From a bacterium (lineage in GTDB: Bacteria; Bacillota_I; Bacilli_A; RF39; UBA660): DNA of 16,696 nucleotides. The notes below the pieces were generated by a model, which was given only the letters and a program-made list of their open reading frames with translations, searched no databases and had not been told where the DNA came from. Where the stretch lies: assembly GCA_014846175.1 (NCBI GenBank), contig RKAV01000061.1, positions 1 through 16,696 on the forward strand, in the 5' to 3' direction. Position numbers and translations under genes: made by a program. Shown here in pieces: positions 1 through 7,528 of this stretch. Positions within the stretch are counted from its first letter, which is position 1, and each line of letters begins with the position of its first letter.

Positions 1-1596
1 TTTACTATAACTAATAGTGGAACAATAGATTCTTATTACACTATATCTAATGAAGAAGATACTAATAATAGTTTAGATACAAAATATCTAAAATATAAGT
101 TAGTTAGTAATGACGGATATGATTCAGGTATAAAAACATTAGATATAATGGGAAATGGTTACTATATATTGAGTTCGGAGAACTTGTTATCCGTAGGAGA
201 AAGCGTTGCTTATAAATTATATATATGGTTATCATCAGAAGCAGATAATACTGTGCAAGGAAAAACTTATCGAAGTAAAATAGTTGTTCAGAGTACAACT
301 AATAGTATAGGGGGTACGGTTGCTACTGCTTTATTAAAAGGAATAGGAAGTAATGGCTCAATAGATACAAGCGATTCTGAACAAACCTTTATTACTGGTA
401 CAGACCCTAACAATTACATCTGGTATAGTGGAAAGCTATGGAGGGCTGTGTCGATTGATACAACTGACAATTCAGTTAAATTAATAACTCAATGGGGAAT
501 AAGTGCTCTTCCTTATACTTCTAATAAAAAATCAGATTTTAAAGGTAGTTATATTGAAAAATGGTTAAATAACACTAGTGTTGATGGCTTTTTAGGAAGC
601 TTAAGGGAACCAGAAAAGTTTATAAAAACAGATAGCGTATGGAATGCAACAATTACATCGGAAACAATTAAGCCTACAAAAACAACTTTAGTGTCAGCTG
701 CAGTTGGTTTAATAAATTTATATGAGTACACAATGAGCTATAAAAATATTGATAGTTCTTCTGGATACTTAAATAATAATTTATGGTGGTTTCTTTTAAA
801 CTCAGCTAGTTCTGATAAATGGCAAAATGTGAATGAAAAAGGCAATATTGAGTTTAATAACAGTTATTCTTTTGCTGTAAGGCCTTCTATTAATTTGCAA
901 CCTAATATTAAGATTGCCTCTGGGAGAGGTACAAGTGATGATCCATATCGTTTAGCAGGTGATGATGATCAAAATTTATCAGGTATTTTACTTTCAACAA
1001 GATACAGTGGTGAATACATAAACTTTGGTATTGGTGAAAATAATTTATATAGAATAGTAAGTCATGAAGATGGTGTTGGTACTAAAATAACAAGCGCTAT
1101 TCCATTAAGAAAAAATAATTCGTTTGTTGGTATGAGCTATGATGAAAATTTATCAGTAAAATATACTGCTAGTACAACATTAGGAAATTTTCTAAATAAT
1201 TCTTTCCTTACATCAGAAAAATATATATCTTCTGAACAAGTTAAAATGATTGAGGATAATACAATGTGGTATCTTGGAACTGTTTTTGCAAATGATAATC
1301 CTAATAATATAAAAGATTTGAATGATAAAATAAGCCTAAAGATTGGAATGCTAAGACTGGGGGAATTGATGGCATGTCAACAAAGTTACTTTTCTCCAAA
1401 CAATGTCTCATTCAGACTTTTGACACCATACAGTTCAACAGAAATTAGAGATATAGGTGGAAGTGGTGATTCGTATCATGACTCGCCATCAATTAAAAGA
1501 GGTATAAGACCAGCTATGAATTTGAAAACAAATGTAGTTATAACTAGTGGAGATGGAACTAAGAATAATCCCTTCAAAATAAAACTAAATAACTAA
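1..1596 (+). CDS. Secreted/surface protein, 5' partial: TasA-like segment plus two DUF6273-like domains
   Basis: The frame is open from base 1, so the true start lies upstream; 531 residues are visible. Residues about 1-98 are a beta-rich segment (GNGYYILSS, then VGESVAYKLYIWL and GKTYRSKIVV) resembling the end of TasA/camelysin-type surface proteins. Two related domains follow, at about 137-318 and 337-529. Each ends in the same motif, R-P-(S/A)-(I/M)-N-L, then (I/V)-x-S-G-x-G-T and (D/N)-P-(Y/F)-(R/K)-(L/I), and the first begins IWYSGKLWRAVSID. This pattern is typical of the DUF6273-like modules found on large secreted Firmicutes proteins. The signal peptide or anchor would be in the missing N-terminal part, since the C-terminus ends directly after the second domain with no LPXTG or membrane helix. 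The function is unknown; a matrix, adhesin or pilin-like role is inference. Confidence 0.7.
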   Translation, partial: FTITNSGTIDSYYTISNEEDTNNSLDTKYLKYKLVSNDGYDSGIKTLDIMGNGYYILSSENLLSVGESVAYKLYIWLSSEADNTVQGKTYRSKIVVQSTTNSIGGTVATALLKGIGSNGSIDTSDSEQTFITGTDPNNYIWYSGKLWRAVSIDTTDNSVKLITQWGISALPYTSNKKSDFKGSYIEKWLNNTSVDGFLGSLREPEKFIKTDSVWNATITSETIKPTKTTLVSAAVGLINLYEYTMSYKNIDSSSGYLNNNLWWFLLNSASSDKWQNVNEKGNIEFNNSYSFAVRPSINLQPNIKIASGRGTSDDPYRLAGDDDQNLSGILLSTRYSGEYINFGIGENNLYRIVSHEDGVGTKITSAIPLRKNNSFVGMSYDENLSVKYTASTTLGNFLNNSFLTSEKYISSEQVKMIEDNTMWYLGTVFANDNPNNIKDLNDKISLKIGMLRLGELMACQQSYFSPNNVSFRLLTPYSSTEIRDIGGSGDSYHDSPSIKRGIRPAMNLKTNVVITSGDGTKNNPFKIKLNN

Positions 1597-1603
1597 TCTA
1601 GTC

Positions 1604-1638
1604 TTATAATTGAAATAGTCCTTTCAAGGACCTTATAA
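1604..1638 (+). terminator. Possible hairpin terminator after the surface-protein gene
   Basis: Eight bases after the stop there is an imperfect hairpin. GTCCTT and AAGGAC (1618-1631) form the core, flanked by TTATAA at 1604-1609 and 1633-1638, which can pair with each other. No T-run follows, so it is a weak candidate for an intrinsic terminator and may only stabilise the 3' end. Confidence 0.3.
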
Positions 1639-1724
1639 TAACTGTCTATTGCAATGGAAAACGTAAGAACTATACTTGATTTTTTTGGACAGATGAAATA
1701 GTAGTCACAGCTGCATAATAAAAA

Positions 1725-1787
1725 TTGGGTTTTATAGCACAACAACTCCATATTGATATGAAATTGTTGTGTAAGATAAAATTCCAA
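1725..1787. repeat. 63-base multi-part hairpin
   Basis: A long imperfect inverted repeat with four paired blocks. They are TTGG/CCAA (1725-1728, 1784-1787), TTTTAT/ATAAAA (1730-1735, 1776-1781), CACAACAA/TTGTTGTG (1738-1745, 1764-1771) and CATAT/ATATG (1749-1753, 1756-1760). Small internal loops separate them and a TG tip closes the structure, giving 23 pairs in all. On the minus strand the hairpin runs straight into TTTTTATTATG, so it could act as a terminator for leftward transcription. On the plus strand it is followed by As. It could equally be a structured RNA or a repeat-element fossil; the sequence alone does not decide. Confidence 0.6.
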
Positions 1788-1880
1788 AAAATTCAGGTAT
1801 CGTACAAAATAAATCTAAAATCAATTTTGAGAACACGAATCAAGAAATAATTCTTTTTTTCTATTGTCAAAAGTTTTCTC

Positions 1881-1936
1881 AACATAAATTACTCGTTATA
1901 TTCGTTAGTACTTGATGCTAATAAGCAATTTATGTT
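1881..1936. repeat. 10-bp perfect inverted repeat around a 36-base centre
   Basis: AACATAAATT at 1881-1890 is repeated in inverted form as AATTTATGTT at 1927-1936. The centre contains a further small dyad, TTAG/CTAA (1905-1908, 1918-1921), so a cruciform or stem-loop is possible. There is no transposase or T-run nearby, and its role is unknown. Confidence 0.5.
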
Positions 1937-1950
1937 CCCTTAAAAGTAGC

Positions 1951-1968
1951 ATAAATTTCAAAATTTAT
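1951..1968. repeat. 18-bp palindrome
   Basis: ATAAATTT and AAATTTAT flank a CA centre with no mismatches. It is built entirely of A/T in the arms, so chance occurrence in this AT-rich DNA is appreciable. It lies about 100 bases upstream of the CIRCE element and could be a regulator site. Confidence 0.35.
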
Positions 1969-2071
1969 AATGACAAGTATTTTGGCTATTTTCTATTTCA
2001 TATTTTGTATTTAGCTGTTCTTGTTAGAGTGTATGGAGTATAGAAACTACTGATGCACCATATAAAATTAA

Positions 2072-2098
2072 TTAGCACTCAGTATTGACAAGTGCTAA
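2072..2098 (+). promoter_or_regulatory. CIRCE operator (HrcA binding site)
   Basis: TTAGCACTC, nine bases, then AAGTGCTAA. This matches the consensus TTAGCACTC-N9-GAGTGCTAA at 17 of 18 arm positions, with one G to A change at the first base of the right arm. The right half overlaps the promoter -35 box (2085-2090), so bound HrcA would block RNA polymerase. This is the established arrangement for HrcA-controlled chaperone genes in Firmicutes and Mollicutes, and it makes clpB a heat-inducible gene. Confidence 0.95.
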
Positions 2099-2113
2099 TT
2101 TTTGATATATAAT
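2085..2113 (+). promoter_or_regulatory. SigA-type promoter of clpB
   Basis: TTGACA (2085-2090), a 17-base spacer and TATAAT (2108-2113) match the vegetative consensus exactly. Transcription should begin near 2120, giving a leader of about 20 bases. The leader carries the ribosome binding site GTGAGGGG (2125-2132) ahead of ATG 2139. A perfect promoter under an operator fits a gene that is kept off by HrcA and strongly expressed on heat stress. Confidence 0.92.
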
Positions 2114-2138
2114 ATGTTTTGAAAGTGAGGGGATATAT

Positions 2139-4250
2139 ATGTATCAAGAACAAAATCAAGAAAAAGAAAAAGTATTAGAAAAATATGGTCGTAATATAAA
2201 TGAAGCAGTCCTTGCTGGTAAGATAGATCCAGTTATTGGTCGTGATGAAGAAATAAGAAGTATTACAAGGGTTTTGTCACGTAAAACAAAAAATAACCCC
2301 GTATTAATAGGTGAACCAGGTGTTGGTAAAACTGCTATTGTTGAAGGACTTGCTCTAAGAATAGTAAAAGGAGATGTTCCTGCTAGTTTAAAAAATAAAA
2401 CTATTTGGGAACTAGATATGGCTTCCTTAGTAGCTGGTGCTAAATACCGTGGAGAGTTTGAAGAGAGATTAAAAAATGTTTTAAATGAAGTTAAGAAAAG
2501 TGAAGGCTCTATCATTATGTTCATCGATGAAATTCACACAATAGTTGGTACTGGTAATATGGAAGGTGCTATGGATACATCTAACATTCTAAAGCCAATG
2601 CTAGCTCGTGGTGAAATCCATGTGATTGGTGCAACAACTTTAAACGAATATCGTAAATATATTGAAAAAGATGGTGCTTTGGAAAGACGTTTTCAAAAGA
2701 TTAAAGTAAGCGAGCCAACCGTAATGGATACTATTACTATCTTAAGAGGACTTAAAGAAAGATTTGAAATTCATCATGGAGTTACTATTCAAGATAAAGC
2801 ACTTGTTGCTGCTGCAACCTTATCAGATAGATATATAACAGATAGATTTTTACCTGATAAAGCTATCGACTTAATAGATGAAGCTTGTGCAACAATTAGA
2901 GTACAGATGGATTCAGTTCCTAATGCTCTTGATTCTTTAACTAGAAAAATAATGAGCCTAGAAATAGAACGTCAAGCGATAAAGAAAGAAAAAGACCAAT
3001 TATCAATGAATCGTAAAGATGAAATAGATAAAGAATTAGTAGATTTAAAGAAACAAGAGAAAGACTTTAAATCAGCTTGGGAAGAAGAAAAAGGTCTTTA
3101 TACTAAGATACAAAATAAAAAGAAAGAGATAGAAAAGGCAAGATTCGATTTAGAACAAGCAGAAAATAAATATGATTTAGAAACGGCTGCTAGATTAAGA
3201 CATGGAACATTACCTCGTCTTGAAAAAGAACTAGAAGAGTTAAAAAGTAAAGATACTAAAAAACTATTAAGTGATCATGTAGATGAAGAAGACATTGCTG
3301 CCATTATTTCTAAATGGACTAATATACCACTAAGTAAACTAGTAAGTAGTGAGAAAGAAAAACTATTAAATCTAGAACAAGCGATGAAACATAGAGTAAT
3401 GGGACAAGATGAAGCACTACATTTAGTAAGTGAAGCTATTATTAAATCAAGAAGTGGTATTAAAGATCCTAATAGACCAATTGGTTCATTCATCTTCTTA
3501 GGCCCTACTGGAGTTGGTAAAACTGAAGTAGCTAGAACTCTTGCTTATGAATTATTTGATGATGAAAAACACATGGTTCGTATTGATATGAGTGAATATA
3601 TGGAGAAATTCAGTGTTTCAAGACTTATTGGTTCTCCTCCAGGATATGTTGGTTATGAAGAAGGAGGACAACTTACGGAAGCAGTAAGACGTAATCCTTA
3701 TAGTATAGTATTATTTGATGAAATAGAAAAAGCACATCCTGAAGTACTTAATTTACTACTACAAATCCTAGATGATGGTAGAATAACTGATTCTAATGGA
3801 CGTACAGTAGACTTTAAGAATACTATTATTATAATGACTTCTAACCTTGGTAGTGAATACATCCTAGATGGTGATACTAGTAAAGTAGAAAGTGAATTAA
3901 GAAGTCATTTTAGACCAGAGTTTATTAACCGAATTGATGAAGTAATTATCTTTAAACCATTAACTAAAGAAGTAATATATCAAATTCTTGATAAAATTAT
4001 TCATGATATAGAAAAACGATTAAGTAATGACCAGATTAAATTATCTTTAACAGATAAAGCTAAAGACTATTTAGTAGAAGCTGGTTATGACATTAATTAT
4101 GGTGCCAGACCTTTAAAACGAGAAGTTAGTAAAACAATTGAAAGTTTATTAGCTCATGAATTAATTAAGGGTACAATACCATTCAATGCTACTGTAACTT
4201 TTGATGTAAAAGATAATGAATTAGTAATTACTAAAGTAGAAGTAAAATAG
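2139..4250 (+). CDS. clpB: ClpB-type disaggregase ATPase lacking the N-domain
   Basis: This is a hexameric AAA+ chaperone that, with DnaK, threads and rescues aggregated proteins in the cytoplasm. The 703 residues hold, in order: the first AAA+ module with Walker A GEPGVGKT (58-65), pore loop KYRG (102-105), Walker B IIMFIDE (125-131) and arginine-finger region LERRF (181-185); a long coiled-coil middle domain (about 265-375), the mark of ClpB rather than ClpC; and the second AAA+ module with Walker A GPTGVGKT (455-462), pore loop GYVG (502-505), Walker B VLFDE (524-528) and sensor-2 GAR (655-657). The usual N-terminal substrate domain of about 150 residues is absent, as in mycoplasma ClpB. 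The absence is genuine, because the ribosome binding site, promoter and CIRCE operator sit directly before ATG 2139. All catalytic motifs are intact. Confidence 0.95.
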   Translation: MYQEQNQEKEKVLEKYGRNINEAVLAGKIDPVIGRDEEIRSITRVLSRKTKNNPVLIGEPGVGKTAIVEGLALRIVKGDVPASLKNKTIWELDMASLVAGAKYRGEFEERLKNVLNEVKKSEGSIIMFIDEIHTIVGTGNMEGAMDTSNILKPMLARGEIHVIGATTLNEYRKYIEKDGALERRFQKIKVSEPTVMDTITILRGLKERFEIHHGVTIQDKALVAAATLSDRYITDRFLPDKAIDLIDEACATIRVQMDSVPNALDSLTRKIMSLEIERQAIKKEKDQLSMNRKDEIDKELVDLKKQEKDFKSAWEEEKGLYTKIQNKKKEIEKARFDLEQAENKYDLETAARLRHGTLPRLEKELEELKSKDTKKLLSDHVDEEDIAAIISKWTNIPLSKLVSSEKEKLLNLEQAMKHRVMGQDEALHLVSEAIIKSRSGIKDPNRPIGSFIFLGPTGVGKTEVARTLAYELFDDEKHMVRIDMSEYMEKFSVSRLIGSPPGYVGYEEGGQLTEAVRRNPYSIVLFDEIEKAHPEVLNLLLQILDDGRITDSNGRTVDFKNTIIIMTSNLGSEYILDGDTSKVESELRSHFRPEFINRIDEVIIFKPLTKEVIYQILDKIIHDIEKRLSNDQIKLSLTDKAKDYLVEAGYDINYGARPLKREVSKTIESLLAHELIKGTIPFNATVTFDVKDNELVITKVEVK

Positions 4251-4279
4251 AACTGATTGATTAACCAGTTCTTTTTTTT
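4249..4279 (+). terminator. Intrinsic terminator of clpB
   Basis: AGAACTG (4249-4255) pairs with CAGTTCT (4266-4272) and runs into eight Ts (4272-4279). The stem begins inside the clpB stop codon, so termination follows translation end immediately. This isolates clpB as a single-gene transcript. Confidence 0.9.
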
Positions 4280-4328
4280 CAACAATTTTTGTGGATAAAA
4301 TATTTTATATTAATATTGGTGATATTAT

Positions 4329-4511
4329 ATGAAAGTAAAAATATTTGATTTTGAAGATGAAACTGATTTAGAAGAGGCGATAAACAACTTTTTGAGAGAA
4401 TTAGAAGGAGAAGTAATAGAAATTAAATATCAAGTTAGTTCTTTTCCTAGTGGTGAAGAACAAATATATTGTTTTTCTGCTATGATAATTTATTATAATA
4501 ATTGTTCATAA
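4329..4511 (+). CDS. Small Cse60-like protein
   Basis: A 60-residue protein that resembles the Spore_Cse60 family (Pfam PF10957, from B. subtilis Cse60): an N-terminal strand (MKVKIFDFE), an acidic helix (DLEEAINNFLREL), then EVIEIKYQVS and the closing strand CFSAMIIYY. The length matches the family. The ribosome binding site GGTGAT (4318-4323) lies five bases before ATG 4329. In B. subtilis cse60 is SigE-controlled, but relatives are common in non-sporulating Firmicutes and the biochemical role is unknown, so this does not prove sporulation. It stands alone between the clpB terminator and the convergent FemX-like gene. I see no clear promoter of its own. Confidence 0.8.
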   Translation: MKVKIFDFEDETDLEEAINNFLRELEGEVIEIKYQVSSFPSGEEQIYCFSAMIIYYNNCS

Positions 4512-4527
4512 AAACATTCTAGTATCT

Positions 4528-5781
4528 TTATTTCTTTATAGTTTTAACTCCATAATAAGGAGGAAAATACTTCCTATTTTTTTTATAACTATTTAAATCA
4601 AGTGGGTAATCGAATTCACCAATATGTTCAAATAATCTAGCTCCAAAGTTTTGCTTGAAGAAATAACTTCCATCATCTACCCCTTTTACCTCATAGAAAT
4701 TATAAGAATTATAATTATTTTCTAAAGCTTCTCTAATCATTTTATAATGAATAGAATAAGAAGCATCTAAATCTATATATTCATCATCCATTCCCCCTAC
4801 TAATGAAGTAACTTCTCTTCCATATAGTAAGAATAAGTATCCTCCTAAGAGAATTTTATCATTATTAGTTTTCTCCTTTAAAGCTAAATAATATTTTCTT
4901 CTATTACTTATAATCTCAAGTTGCTCTTTATATGCTAACTCTTTATCTATAAAAGTTTCTTCCGTTAGTTGATTACTTTGATATAAACCAATTCTTTTTT
5001 CCTTTTCTATTTGCAAGACCTTTTCTTCTTTCTTAAGATTATTAAGAGTAAGATTTAAATCAAGTTCAGCAATCATTATCTTTAAGTGTTCGCTAGTGAA
5101 AGAATTAGCTAAATCTTCATAGAAAGGAAGTTCATATTCAATAGTATTAAACTTCTTACTAATCTTATCCATCATTTCAATAAAAGAAGGTAATTCATCA
5201 CTATTTAACTCTCTTACAATATAACCAAGTCTTTCATTTCTTTTAATAATTTGTCTTGTTTTTTTTGACATATTATCTAATATATCATTAATACTTTTAT
5301 TAGATAAATTAAGTTTCATTACATACTTTGGACTAATAGAATCATTATCATTTTCAATAAAACCTAATTTTAATAAATAATCCTTTATAAATAAGTTGTT
5401 TATTCCACCTTGTAATTCCTTACCATCTTCATCCTTTTCGGTAGTTAGTACTTCTGGATCTATTTTTAAATATATACCATTTTTTTCCTTAATAAAGTTA
5501 ATTATTTCTTTAGTAAATATTTCCAATAAATCATAATTCTTATAGTCAATTAAGAAACCTTGGGGAGCATAGAAAAATCTTTTCTTAATATTCTTATTTT
5601 CACTTGCTAAAAGTAAGGTAGCTCCTAGTAGTTTATTCTTGTCTTCAAGACCTAAAAAGTAAGGATGCCAATTCTCACCACTTTTAAAGTTTGCCCAATA
5701 AATACTTTGTTCAAAAGGACATGTTTCTAGGCAATTAGTAAAATTGTTAAATTCTTTTTTAGAAAGTTCTATAAGTTTCAT
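4528..5781 (-). CDS. FemA/FemX-family peptidoglycan bridge aminoacyltransferase (copy 1)
   Basis: FemABX enzymes transfer amino acids from aminoacyl-tRNA to the stem peptide of lipid II on the inner face of the membrane, building the interpeptide bridge. The 417-residue protein has two GNAT-like halves: WHPYFLGLE with LLGATLLLA (38-59), FFYAPQGFLIDY (69-80) and YLKIDPEV (104-111) in the first, and NMSKKTRQIIKRN (170-182) with NFYEVKG to FKQNFGARL (361-383) in the second. A charged helical arm (about 240-305) is inserted, as in S. aureus FemA. ATG 5781 is chosen because GGGTGAT (5785-5791) sits three bases upstream; an in-frame TTG at 5793 overlaps that site and is unlikely to be used. It is divergent from murJ, which supports a wall role. 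The added residue cannot be predicted. Confidence 0.85.
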   Translation of the reverse strand: MKLIELSKKEFNNFTNCLETCPFEQSIYWANFKSGENWHPYFLGLEDKNKLLGATLLLASENKNIKKRFFYAPQGFLIDYKNYDLLEIFTKEIINFIKEKNGIYLKIDPEVLTTEKDEDGKELQGGINNLFIKDYLLKLGFIENDNDSISPKYVMKLNLSNKSINDILDNMSKKTRQIIKRNERLGYIVRELNSDELPSFIEMMDKISKKFNTIEYELPFYEDLANSFTSEHLKIMIAELDLNLTLNNLKKEEKVLQIEKEKRIGLYQSNQLTEETFIDKELAYKEQLEIISNRRKYYLALKEKTNNDKILLGGYLFLLYGREVTSLVGGMDDEYIDLDASYSIHYKMIREALENNYNSYNFYEVKGVDDGSYFFKQNFGARLFEHIGEFDYPLDLNSYKKNRKYFPPYYGVKTIKK

Positions 5782-5803
5782 TTTATCACCCAACCCTAAA
5801 CTA

Positions 5804-5832
5804 ATTATACTTGATTCTTTAACTTAGTGCAA
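5804..5832 (-). promoter_or_regulatory. Promoter of the FemX-like gene (minus strand)
   Basis: On the minus strand, TTGCAC (5827-5832), a 17-base spacer and a perfect TATAAT (5804-5809). The start point would lie about 16 bases before ATG 5781, leaving room for the ribosome binding site only. Confidence 0.65.
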
Positions 5833-5846
5833 GATTATGATATGAT
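5819..5846 (+). promoter_or_regulatory. Probable promoter of the murJ-femX operon
   Basis: TTAACT (5819-5824), a 16-base spacer and TATGAT (5841-5846). Both boxes are imperfect. It overlaps the divergent minus-strand promoter (5804-5832), so the two transcription units cannot be bound by polymerase independently. Confidence 0.45.
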
Positions 5847-5875
5847 AATATATGAAATGGTTTAGAGGTGATACT

Positions 5876-7528
5876 ATGCAAAAAAAAGAATTAAAACAAA
5901 ACTCCTTTTTAAATGGGGCATTTGTAGCAACAATGGGAATAGTTATTACTAAAATATTAGGTATGCTTTATGTTATTCCTTTTTATGCAATTATTGGTGA
6001 ACAAGGGGGGGCACTTTATGGTTATGCTTATACTATTTACTTATTGTTCCAGTCTTTATCTTGTGCTGGTATTCCAAATGCTATTTCTAAGATAATTAGT
6101 GAATATCAAACTTTAGGTTATAGTAAAGCTAAAGAAAAAGCTTTTAAGATAGGTAGAAGACTAGCTATTTTTATGGGAGTCTTTGTCTTTGTTATTCTTT
6201 TTCTATTTGCCCCAATAATAGCAAAAGCAATTATTGGTGATTTAACAGGAGGAAATACATTAAATGATGTAACTTATGTTATTAGGGTGATAGCTACAGC
6301 TATATTAGTAGTACCTATCTTAAGTATTTATAGAGGTTATTTAGAAGGACATAAATTTATAACTCCAACAGCTTTTTCGCAAGTAATAGAACAAGTAGCC
6401 CGTATTATAGTTATTATTTTCGGATCGTATGCTGCTTTAAATATATTTCATTTATCTTTAACTACAGCAGTTGGAGTAGCAACTTTTGGAGCTACAGCAG
6501 GAGCATTAGTTGGTTATTTATATCTTCTTAATAAAATATTTAAACATAAGAAAGAAATAAATAATATAACTGATACAAAAGAAGAAAAAGAAATCTCTAC
6601 TAAAGAAATATTAGGAAAGATATTTTTCTATGCCTTACCATTCATTATGATAGATGTATTTAAATCAGCTTATAATTTTGTTGATATGACAACACTTGTT
6701 AAAACATTAGTTCATAAAGCAGGATATACTACTATAGCTGCTGAAAACTCTATGAGTGTTATATCTACTTGGGGAAATAAACTTAATATGATAATTGTAT
6801 CTATTTCAACAGGAATAATCATAAGCTTAATTCCTAATCTTACAGCATCATCAGTTAAAGGTGATAAAAAAGATGTTCATCATAAGATTAATCAAACGTT
6901 ACAAATACTATTATTCTTATCAGTACCAATGACTATTGGTTTATCATTCTTATCTAAACCAGTATGGGATGTATTCTACGGAAATAGATCAGCAGTAGGA
7001 GCAGAAATTATGGCCTATTATATCTTTGTTGCTTTAATAATTTCTACTTATACAGCATTAGTATCTATAGTTCAAGTATTAAAATATTATAAAGAAGTAT
7101 TTATCTCTTTATTTGCCGGAGTATTAATAAAAGCTTTAACTAATGTTTATTTAATAAGAATATCCTATGAATTGGGACTTCAACCAGTATATGGTTCTAT
7201 AACTGCTACTATTCTAGGTTATTTAGTAGGAATCATTCTATGTCTATATTATTTAAAAAAGAAATGTGGTGTTAGTTATAAACCAACTATTAAAATAATA
7301 GGAAAGATTATTGTAGCAGATATCTTTATGATACTTTCCTTATTCTTAGTTAAACTTGTAGTTCCAATTTCATCTTCTATAAGAATTTTAAATATTCCTA
7401 TCATTTTAGTTTATACTATTATAGGAGCAAGTATCTATTTATTAGTATCTTATAAATCAGGTGTTATTAACGAAGTATTAGGTAGTAAGATGTTAGAAAA
7501 AATAAAAAGAAAGGTGGTTAAAAAATAA
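5876..7528 (+). CDS. murJ: Lipid II flippase of the MurJ/YtgP (MOP superfamily) type
   Basis: A multi-spanning membrane protein of 550 residues that probably flips lipid II to the outer face of the membrane for wall synthesis. It closely follows the B. subtilis YtgP/SpoVB pattern: first helix NGAFVATMGIVITKILGM (13-30), then GGALYGYAYTIYLLF (44-58), IPNAISK (66-72), VVPILSIYRGYLEGH (145-159) and TAFSQVIEQVARI (165-177), with about a dozen to fourteen hydrophobic segments and a basic C-terminus. ATG 5876 is preferred over the in-frame ATG 5852, because AGAGGTGAT (5864-5872) lies inside the longer version at the right distance from 5876. The stop overlaps the start of the next FemX-like gene (TAATG), so the two are co-translated. 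SpoVB, a sporulation relative, cannot be fully excluded, but the wall-gene context favours MurJ. Confidence 0.85.
   Translation: MQKKELKQNSFLNGAFVATMGIVITKILGMLYVIPFYAIIGEQGGALYGYAYTIYLLFQSLSCAGIPNAISKIISEYQTLGYSKAKEKAFKIGRRLAIFMGVFVFVILFLFAPIIAKAIIGDLTGGNTLNDVTYVIRVIATAILVVPILSIYRGYLEGHKFITPTAFSQVIEQVARIIVIIFGSYAALNIFHLSLTTAVGVATFGATAGALVGYLYLLNKIFKHKKEINNITDTKEEKEISTKEILGKIFFYALPFIMIDVFKSAYNFVDMTTLVKTLVHKAGYTTIAAENSMSVISTWGNKLNMIIVSISTGIIISLIPNLTASSVKGDKKDVHHKINQTLQILLFLSVPMTIGLSFLSKPVWDVFYGNRSAVGAEIMAYYIFVALIISTYTALVSIVQVLKYYKEVFISLFAGVLIKALTNVYLIRISYELGLQPVYGSITATILGYLVGIILCLYYLKKKCGVSYKPTIKIIGKIIVADIFMILSLFLVKLVVPISSSIRILNIPIILVYTIIGASIYLLVSYKSGVINEVLGSKMLEKIKRKVVKK

Larger units (their letters stand above)
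1597..2071. other. Gene-free, hairpin-rich intergenic region
   Basis: I see no credible gene on either strand in this stretch. The only open frame of note (1593-1787, minus, 64 codons) has no ribosome binding site I can see and no recognisable protein motif. The stretch holds four inverted repeats: 1604-1638, 1725-1787, 1881-1936 and 1951-1968. It could be a degenerated insertion element, a non-coding RNA locus, or simply a gap between transcription units. No terminal repeats with a flanking target duplication were found. Confidence 0.5.

Noticed and set aside
1593..1787. 64-codon minus-strand open frame in the gap before clpB, possibly the end of a transposase
   Set aside because: No ribosome binding site, no recognised motif, and it runs across the 63-base hairpin. 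It is too short and featureless to call a gene or a pseudogene.
1905..1921. TTAGTACTTGATGCTAA looks like a compressed second CIRCE
   Set aside because: The two half-sites lack the nine-base spacer required by HrcA and carry several mismatches, so it is not counted as a CIRCE.
2156..2524. 122-codon minus-strand open frame inside clpB
   Set aside because: It lies wholly antisense to a strongly conserved ATPase domain, and its translation has no domain or ribosome binding site. It is a shadow of the clpB coding frame.
3275..3493. Minus-strand open frame inside clpB
   Set aside because: Antisense shadow over the region around the second ATPase module of ClpB, with no independent support.
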